Below, one piece after another: positions 58,153-64,000 of a DNA stretch of 64,000 nt. The stretch covers positions 5,240,001 to 5,304,000 of the forward strand of contig NC_002678.2 of NCBI RefSeq assembly GCF_000009625.1, given 5' to 3'. The notes under the pieces were generated by a model. It saw only the letters and a list, made by a program, of their open reading frames with translations, was not told the origin of the DNA and did not search any database. Made by a program: the position numbers and the translations under genes. The stretch comes from Mesorhizobium japonicum MAFF 303099. GTDB taxonomy: Bacteria; Pseudomonadota; Alphaproteobacteria; Rhizobiales; Rhizobiaceae. Every line of letters starts with the position of its first letter. Within the stretch, counting starts at the first letter, position 1.

Positions 58153-58683
58153 ATGTTGCTCGTCGAAGTGCTGCTGCTGAAGGCGCTCGCCATACCCCTG
58201 CTCGCAAGGATTGCGTGGCTGGACTTCACGACCCAGAAGATAGCCAATCGCGACGCTCTGCTGCTGCTCTGCCTGGGGGCGGGATCGCTGCTGCTTTTGT
58301 CGCTTCAGTCCGGATCGTGGTGGGACATGGGGCTGAGCGCCATCGCCGCCCTTGTGTTGTTCGTGGGGCTCTTTCCGTTCTGGGTTCTGCGAAAGGTCGG
58401 CGCAGGCGATGTCAAGCTGATGGCAGTCGTGCCGTTTCTGGTCGGCGGAAATGATCTGGTCGGGTTTTCCATCTTGCTGCTGCTGTTCGCCCTGGCAACG
58501 GCCGTGGTTGTGAAGAATCCATTCTTGCTTCCACAAGGCGCCTTCCGCGTCTACGTGCAACACCTTGATCGCAAAGGTGTCGTCCCGTTTGGCGTGCCTA
58601 TCTCTGTGGCGTCGATTTGCATGATCGCCTTGCAGGTCGGATACGGCTTTATGGTTCCCGGCTCTCTATCGATATCGATGTGA
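58153..58683 (+). CDS. cpaA: CpaA/TadV prepilin peptidase (176 aa)
   Basis: A24-family aspartic protease that cleaves the Flp and TadE/TadF-type leaders. Catalytic Asp residues in AWLDFTTQKIANRD and the GAGDVKL (GxGD) motif; six hydrophobic segments. Last gene of the plus arm. Confidence 0.93.
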   Translation: MLLVEVLLLKALAIPLLARIAWLDFTTQKIANRDALLLLCLGAGSLLLLSLQSGSWWDMGLSAIAALVLFVGLFPFWVLRKVGAGDVKLMAVVPFLVGGNDLVGFSILLLLFALATAVVVKNPFLLPQGAFRVYVQHLDRKGVVPFGVPISVASICMIALQVGYGFMVPGSLSISM

Positions 58684-58702
58684 ACAATTGACGGGCGCTG
58701 GG

Positions 58703-59539
58703 CTACCTGCGCGCTACTTCTTCGGGCGTCGGCTTGACGACGGCATCCCCTGTATTCCGGCCCTGTTGAGTGCCGCGCACGAACGGGTAGCCGTGCTGGC
58801 CGATATAATCCGTCGGGATCGGCTCATCGACTCCATATTTCTCGGGCATTCTGGAGCCTGGAATATGAAACGTCCCGAACAGCGCGTCGATGACGGCCAA
58901 GTGACTGGCGAAGTTCTTGTCATAGGCGTCGCGTTGATCGGCGTGATGCCAATGGTGGAATTGAGGGCTTGCGATCACCCATTTGAGCGGCCCGAAGTTC
59001 ACCCTGACGTTGGAGTGCAGAAACAGCGCATGCCCGGTAGCGATGATGAAGTATACCGTTATGGCCTCTGACGAAAAACCCAGAAAGAATACAGGCAGAA
59101 GCGAGACAGCCTTGGTGATGATCTGGTCCACCGGATGCGCCCGGAAAGAAACCATCCAGTCCAATTCCTCGATGCCATGATGGATGGCGTGGAATCTCCA
59201 GAGCGCCGGGATTGCATGGAACGCCCGGTGGGAGGCATAGACGCCGAGATCGGCCACGATGATGATCTCTACGACCTGGAGCCAAGTCGCCTGACCGCTC
59301 ACTGTCATCGTTACCTTCTCAGGTACCAAAGACGCCGAGACACCCATAGCCGCTGCCGCCATCAGGATAATGCAAATCTTGAGGAACGCACCATTGACGA
59401 CGGCGTAGATCACATCGGTGCCGATGCCCTTGCGGAATATCTTTTGTTGCGTCCGCAGGGCGAGCATGTGCTCCAGCGGTACGAAGATCAGGGCGCAAAT
59501 GAGCAGCGATTTCAGACCAAAGAGGTCCATCGGCTCCAT
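58703..59539 (-). CDS. Sterol desaturase / fatty acid hydroxylase family protein (278 aa)
   Basis: Di-iron membrane oxygenase with the His boxes SHRAFH, HAIHH and HHWHH, and LHSNVRVNFG. Four or more spans. In bacteria such enzymes hydroxylate or desaturate membrane lipids (fatty acids, ornithine lipids, hopanoids). Converges with cpaA across about 20 bp. Confidence 0.86.
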   Translation of the reverse strand: MEPMDLFGLKSLLICALIFVPLEHMLALRTQQKIFRKGIGTDVIYAVVNGAFLKICIILMAAAAMGVSASLVPEKVTMTVSGQATWLQVVEIIIVADLGVYASHRAFHAIPALWRFHAIHHGIEELDWMVSFRAHPVDQIITKAVSLLPVFFLGFSSEAITVYFIIATGHALFLHSNVRVNFGPLKWVIASPQFHHWHHADQRDAYDKNFASHLAVIDALFGTFHIPGSRMPEKYGVDEPIPTDYIGQHGYPFVRGTQQGRNTGDAVVKPTPEEVARR

Positions 59540-59766
59540 CTCTCAATGTCATTTACCGGACGAGTGAACCACTTCATGGCCCCTCACACAAGGCAATGGT
59601 TTCCAAACAGTTAACCGGTCCGCTCTGACCTTCTGGCCGGGAGGCTTTGATGACCTGATAACACATCTCGATTGGTGGCCAGTTTGGCCGTTAACGCTTT
59701 GGAAAGCATTTACTTGTCGGCGCACGCAAGGAATGCTTCAGTGCCGCTTTGCGGGGAGTGGCAAAA

Positions 59767-60435
59767 ATGTTGAATGAAGACTTTCTCGGCCGTATCGCGA
59801 TCGTCTGCATCATGACGGTTCTGGCGGTTCTCAGCGCGATTCCTCTGTTCGCCTATTTCCATCAGAACGCATCGGTAAGTTCGCTGGCCGTCGTCAACCA
59901 GGTCTTGGCGACCGTTATATCCGCCCTGCAGGTTTTCCTGACGGTCGGCCGTCTCCCGCCAAAAGGAACCGCGCAGGGAATCGAACCAAGGGTCACTTCT
60001 GTCGCCGGAACTTTCCTGATCATCGTTGCAATGTTTGTGACCCCAGCACTGGAAAGCGAGGCAGCGCAAATGGTGGCGCTGTGCTTGATTTTCATCGGCA
60101 TGGCGGGCTCCGTGTTTTGCCTGTACTGGCTCGGCCGCTCTTTCTCCATCATGGCTACGGCCCGGCAGTTGGTTACCTCTGGCCCATATTCCATTGTTCG
60201 CCATCCGCTTTACATCTGCGAGGCGACATTCGTTCTCGGAATGATCCTTTCGCACTTGTCGGTGTTGATGGTGGTGTTAGGCGCGGTCCAATTTCTCGTA
60301 CAGTATCGACGTGCACGGAACGAGGAAGGCATCCTTCGACAGACATTCCCTGAATATGAAGGATACGCTCGGCGCGTCCCAATGCTTCTGCCGCGGTTCT
60401 TTCGTGCAGGGGCAGCGGTTTCCAGACGGTCATAG
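59767..60435 (+). CDS. Isoprenylcysteine carboxyl methyltransferase-like membrane protein (222 aa)
   Basis: ICMT/PEMT-type SAM-binding region SGPYSIVRHPLYICE and the C-terminal EEGILRQTFPEYEGYARRVP; five hydrophobic segments. Bacterial members methylate small lipids or unknown substrates. GGGGAG lies before ATG 59767; an upstream TTG is not preferred. Interval 59540-59766 shows no gene. Confidence 0.83.
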   Translation: MLNEDFLGRIAIVCIMTVLAVLSAIPLFAYFHQNASVSSLAVVNQVLATVISALQVFLTVGRLPPKGTAQGIEPRVTSVAGTFLIIVAMFVTPALESEAAQMVALCLIFIGMAGSVFCLYWLGRSFSIMATARQLVTSGPYSIVRHPLYICEATFVLGMILSHLSVLMVVLGAVQFLVQYRRARNEEGILRQTFPEYEGYARRVPMLLPRFFRAGAAVSRRS

Positions 60436-60489
60436 ATCAACGACCTGATGCACTCGTCATGGTGGTCTTCTCGGTGGCAGCCGGAGCGA

Positions 60490-61476
60490 TCAGCTTCTGG
60501 CCGCCATTCTCTGAGCCAAGTCTTGTTGATTTGCGCTAGCGAAGAAGGTGACGCCGACGATGGCTGTGACCGCCACGACACCTCCACCGATGACATCGAC
60601 TAGGTAGTGGCCGCCTTCCGGCACCGTCGACACAATCATAACCGCATTAACCACGGCAATCGGGATCAGCAAGGGCGTCCTTCGCATGGCATAGGTGATG
60701 ATGATCCCGAGAGTAGTGTGGAATGAGGGAAAGCACGTGATCCCAACCGTCTTGGAGATCAGGAAGTCGAAAGGCGCCCCGGAACGCAGCGCATCGACTG
60801 TCGCAGCATGGGACAGGCCGGCATTCGTGAAGTGGTCGAATAGGGAAGGCGCCGGGCGGAAATAGAGGTAGGGGCCGTCGACCGGGACGGCGGCCATGAT
60901 GATCGCGGTCAACACCGACGATGCAAACAGGATCGCGACGAACTCAAGCAGCCGGAGCCGCTGATTTGTGACAGCATGCCAGAGCACCACCACCGGCAAC
61001 TGATAGGTGAGTGCCTCGTAGCAGAACACCAGAACTGCTGCGATCTTCGGGTGGGAATTGGCGTAGCCGAGCGCCGAGGGCCAGTCGAAGCCAAGTGTCT
61101 TGTCTCCGGCGACGAGCAGCCAGTCGAGCCGAGGTCTGGTTGTCGATGCGGCAAGATACATGAACAGGCAGCTGGCAATCGACATCGGGATGAATACCGC
61201 CATGAAGATGGCGATGTTTTCGAAGGTAGCCCCGGCACCCTTCCATACTCGGGAAGGTCGAGACTGGCTTCGGGTTGCCATCAGGGCAGCAAATTTTCCG
61301 GCAACCCAATAAGCGCCGGCGATTGAACAAGCGATGATCAGTTCGACACCGTTGTAGGCATCGATCGTGACGTTGCTGACTGATAGGCAGAGAAAATCGG
61401 CCAGAACAAACGCGCAGATCGACAGGCCGATAATTTGGGCATATCGGCGTACCGCCAGAGCTTCGTAAGCCAGCAT
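60490..61476 (-). CDS. PAP2-superfamily membrane phosphatase/transferase (328 aa)
   Basis: Integral membrane protein with the PAP2 motifs CFPSFHTT (second motif with His) and VPEGGHYLVDVIGG (third motif with His and Asp), of the type seen in inositolphosphotransferases and lipid phosphatases. About six spans. Stands with sterol-desaturase- and ICMT-like genes. Confidence 0.83.
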   Translation of the reverse strand: MLAYEALAVRRYAQIIGLSICAFVLADFLCLSVSNVTIDAYNGVELIIACSIAGAYWVAGKFAALMATRSQSRPSRVWKGAGATFENIAIFMAVFIPMSIASCLFMYLAASTTRPRLDWLLVAGDKTLGFDWPSALGYANSHPKIAAVLVFCYEALTYQLPVVVLWHAVTNQRLRLLEFVAILFASSVLTAIIMAAVPVDGPYLYFRPAPSLFDHFTNAGLSHAATVDALRSGAPFDFLISKTVGITCFPSFHTTLGIIITYAMRRTPLLIPIAVVNAVMIVSTVPEGGHYLVDVIGGGVVAVTAIVGVTFFASANQQDLAQRMAARS

Positions 61477-61638
61477 CCACTACCCCCTTGGGCAGACAAT
61501 ATTCGAAATTTCAGAGAACTGCAAAACCTGCTAACAAGCATAATTAGTTCTTAAGCAAATACGTCCTGCCGCTGGTCGGATGCAATCGACGGCCTATCTA
61601 CCCGCGACGACGTTCTGATCACAGGGGGAGAAGGCACC

Positions 61639-62781
61639 ATGGCACTTCACCTTTCGGCAGATACCCCGGCCTCAGTCGCGGCCGCTCCGCAAAAATATCT
61701 CTTTGGCCCGTTCATCGACTTCTTCATGCTTGGCGGAAGCGCGCTTCTCATCCTGCCGGTCCTGTATTTTCTGCCGCTCCGGTACGAAGCCACCGTGACG
61801 CTGACGATGTTCTTGCTCTCGCACCTCATAAACCAGCCGCATTTCGGTCATTCGTACCAGATCTTCTACCGCAATTTCGCGCGCAAGATGCGTGGCGACG
61901 GCTACAGCCGGAGCCTTCAGATCCGCTATATTCTCGCCGGCATTGTCGTCCCGCTGGCCATGTTTGCCTTCTTTGCCTATGGCTCGCTGACGAGCAACGC
62001 CCGGTTGCTCGGCAATGCGACCAACGCCATGGGCTTTTTCGTCGGCTGGCACTATGTCAAGCAGGGCTACGGCATGCTGATGGTGGATGCCGTGCTGAAG
62101 CGCAAATTCTTCAGCGATCAGGACAAGAAGGTGTTGTTGTTCAACGGCTACGCCGTCTGGCTGTTCGCCTGGCTCCAGACGAATGTGGTGATCACCCAAA
62201 GGCAGTTCTGGGGCCTGGACTATTACACCTTCGCGGTGCCGCCATGGCTCATCACCATCGCCATGGCGATAGCTGCCGCCTCGTCGGCGGCGACCGCCGT
62301 GATGTTCATCAACCGCTGGCGCAAACATGGTGGCGCGCTGCCCTATAACGGCGTCGTCGCCTACGTCGTGTCCCTCTATGCCTGGATCCTGTTCGTGACG
62401 CTGAACCCGCTCTGGCTGCTCGTGGTGCCGGCGATGCATTCGTTGCAGTACCTGGCCGTGGTCTGGCGCTACCAGACCAATGTCGAGCGCGACCGTGCGG
62501 ATGCCGTCGAGAGGCCGGCATTGAAGGCCCTGTCCGTTCTTGGACCGCTATACAGGCTGCGCGTGCTGGCGTTCGTGGTCTTCGGCGGAATTCTTGGAGC
62601 GCTCGGTTTCTGGCTGGTGCCGATGGCGTTGACCGACCTGGTTCCCTACGACAAGGCGGAGTTCGGCTCGTCGCTTTTCCTCTTCATCGCCTGGATCTTC
62701 ATCAACGTGCACCACTACTTCCTGGACAATGTGATGTGGCGGCGCGGCAATCCGGAAGTCTCGAAATATCTGTTCCGCTGA
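61639..62781 (+). CDS. Hypothetical polytopic membrane protein (380 aa)
   Basis: About eight spans. His-rich conserved-looking motifs HLINQPHFGHSYQIFYRNF, GWHYVKQGYGML and FINVHHYFLDNVMWRR suggest metal binding. I do not recognise a characterised family. GGGGGAG precedes the ATG. Confidence 0.7.
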   Translation: MALHLSADTPASVAAAPQKYLFGPFIDFFMLGGSALLILPVLYFLPLRYEATVTLTMFLLSHLINQPHFGHSYQIFYRNFARKMRGDGYSRSLQIRYILAGIVVPLAMFAFFAYGSLTSNARLLGNATNAMGFFVGWHYVKQGYGMLMVDAVLKRKFFSDQDKKVLLFNGYAVWLFAWLQTNVVITQRQFWGLDYYTFAVPPWLITIAMAIAAASSAATAVMFINRWRKHGGALPYNGVVAYVVSLYAWILFVTLNPLWLLVVPAMHSLQYLAVVWRYQTNVERDRADAVERPALKALSVLGPLYRLRVLAFVVFGGILGALGFWLVPMALTDLVPYDKAEFGSSLFLFIAWIFINVHHYFLDNVMWRRGNPEVSKYLFR

Positions 62782-62994
62782 AGCGATCGGCTGAATTCAC
62801 TCCAGGCAACCCGCCGCTGTCGGGGACGCCCATTCCGGCGCGAACACGATTCGTTAACCAAGATGCTGTTCATCGACGGGTCGCAGGACGGATGCCCGCC
62901 TGCCTGGTGAAACCTGCGTGTCCAGGGTTCGAAAAGAAGGCTCCGCTTCCGGCGACGACGTCAAATCGTCCGAAACAAGAACAATGTGCAAGGC

Positions 62995-64000
62995 ATGACC
63001 GTGATTGAAAGCGAACAGAACGCGCCCGGCGCCTCCCATCGTTGGACATGGTTGCCGGCCATTGTCGTCGCGTTCCTTTGCCTGTGCGTCACCAGCGCGT
63101 TCGCCGAGACGCGTGCCTTGAAGATCCAGCATCTGCATACGGGCGAGAAGGCGGAGATCGTCTTCAAGCGCAACGGACGCTATGATCAGGCGGGATTGAA
63201 GAAGATCGATTTCATGCTGCGCGACTGGCGCCGCAACGAGCCGACCAGGATGGATCCGCGCCTGCTCGATCTCGTCTGGCAGGCCTATCGCGCCAGCGGC
63301 TCGAGCGCCTATATCCATGTCGTCAGCGCCTATCGCTCGCCGGCGACCAACGCCATGCTGCGCAGCCGCTCGAAGGGCGTGGCGCGGGAAAGCCAGCACA
63401 TGGTCGGCCGGGCCATGGACTTCTTCCTGCCGGACGTGCCGCTGAAGAAGCTGCGCGACATCGGCCTCAAGATGCAGGGCGGTGGTGTTGGTTATTATCC
63501 GACCTCCGGCTCGCCTTTCATTCACATGGACGTCGGCAATGTGCGGCATTGGCCGGGCATCAGCCGCCAGGAACTCGCCAGGGTCTTCCCGAACGGCAAC
63601 ACGCTGCATGTGCCGAGCGACGGCAGGCCGCTGCCCGGCTATGACCAGGCGCTTGCCGCCTACAAATCGCGCAAGGCTGCCGGCACGCCCAACATCGAGC
63701 TGGCTAGCGCCGACGGTGGTCAGCGCAAGTCGCGCGGCCTGCTGGCGACGCTTCTGGGCGGGCGCGGCGCCAACGAGTCCGAGGACGTCGCGGAAGCAGC
63801 GCCCGCGCCACGCAAACCGGCCAAGTCCGTTGAACCCAAGAACGCCGGGCAGGGCATCGCCATCGTGCCGCCGGAGGCAGCCCAACGGGCGGAGATGGCT
63901 TCCGCCGGTGCCGCCGAAGAACCGCTCGCTGAGCAAAGCAGCAAGACGCCCGAAGCGGCCGTCATGGCCATGGCGCCCAGTGCGGTGCCATTGCCCGCCT
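62995..64000 (+). CDS. DUF882 (YcbK/MepK-like) peptidase domain protein, 3' cut by window end
   Basis: Signal or anchor sequence (about residues 20-40, AIVVAFLCLCVTSAFA) and an M15-like zinc peptidase domain: SAYRSPATN, ESQHMVGRAMDFF and GGGVGYYPTSGSPFIHMDVGNVRHWP carry the His/Asp ligands. A low-complexity Ala/Pro-rich tail follows and runs off the window. Related proteins are murein endopeptidases. Start ATG 62995 is preferred (AAGG just before). Confidence 0.87.
   Translation, partial: MTVIESEQNAPGASHRWTWLPAIVVAFLCLCVTSAFAETRALKIQHLHTGEKAEIVFKRNGRYDQAGLKKIDFMLRDWRRNEPTRMDPRLLDLVWQAYRASGSSAYIHVVSAYRSPATNAMLRSRSKGVARESQHMVGRAMDFFLPDVPLKKLRDIGLKMQGGGVGYYPTSGSPFIHMDVGNVRHWPGISRQELARVFPNGNTLHVPSDGRPLPGYDQALAAYKSRKAAGTPNIELASADGGQRKSRGLLATLLGGRGANESEDVAEAAPAPRKPAKSVEPKNAGQGIAIVPPEAAQRAEMASAGAAEEPLAEQSSKTPEAAVMAMAPSAVPLPA

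Overview
The window reads as a chromosomal segment of an alphaproteobacterium of the order Rhizobiales, most like Mesorhizobium. The grounds are GC-rich coding sequence, a fixI-fixS end at the left edge, an alpha-galactoside (agp-like) locus, the block murA / DUF2948 / hisD / UPF0262 / low-molecular-weight phosphatase / infA / maf / yacG, a RIME-like palindromic repeat, and a CtrA-type site in front of a Flp pilin gene. The genus is an inference from gene content and order; no database was searched.

Layout. 1-1.5 kb: 3' part of fixI and all of fixS (cbb3 oxidase assembly). 1.5-15.8 kb: a genomic island ending at a tRNA-Phe gene (15767-15842, minus). It has an intact P4-type integrase next to the tRNA and a second, broken copy of a related integrase at its left end. 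It carries a Fic-domain gene with reiterated TGGCCGA sites, a nine-gene cluster built around guanine and nucleotide chemistry, and an IS91-type element with its own tyrosine recombinase. 16.1-23.4 kb: AraC regulator, CUT1 sugar ABC transporter and a fused dehydrogenase/aldo-keto reductase. 23.4-33.5 kb: AraC regulator, two GH4 glycosidases and a family-5 ABC importer, resembling the agp locus of Sinorhizobium meliloti. 33.5-39.2 kb: conserved housekeeping block. 39.4-45 kb: tRNA-Thr, a class III nucleotidyl cyclase and small poorly known genes. 45-58.7 kb: complete Tad/Flp pilus locus in two divergent arms around two tandem pilin genes. 58.7-64 kb: membrane and lipid-type enzymes and the start of a DUF882 peptidase-like gene cut by the window end.

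The most unusual part is 4.1-11.4 kb. A tightly coupled minus-strand operon encodes an OGG-like DNA glycosylase/lyase, a 112-residue protein starting MSGGGGS, a PfkB kinase fused to a nucleoside 2-deoxyribosyltransferase-like domain, a QueC-like 7-deazaguanine enzyme, and a SagB-type nitroreductase. Divergently, an XRE regulator, a compact PEP-synthase-like phospho-His enzyme, a 55-residue protein and a dGTPase-type HD phosphohydrolase follow. QueC-like and OGG-like proteins are known from type IV CBASS, QueC-like proteins from Qat, and dGTPases from anti-phage nucleotide depletion, but I see neither a CD-NTase nor the Qat ATPase or nuclease. I therefore propose it as a candidate undescribed nucleobase-centred conflict system; that function is inference.

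Within the sugar loci each AraC protein is divergent from, and probably regulates, the adjacent transport operon; in both transport operons a GC-rich hairpin sits between the binding-protein gene and the first permease gene. In the pilus locus the minus arm makes pilins, outer-membrane secretin, CpaB, TadE/TadG-type proteins and CpaE, while the plus arm makes the CpaF motor, TadB/TadC, TadD and the prepilin peptidase.
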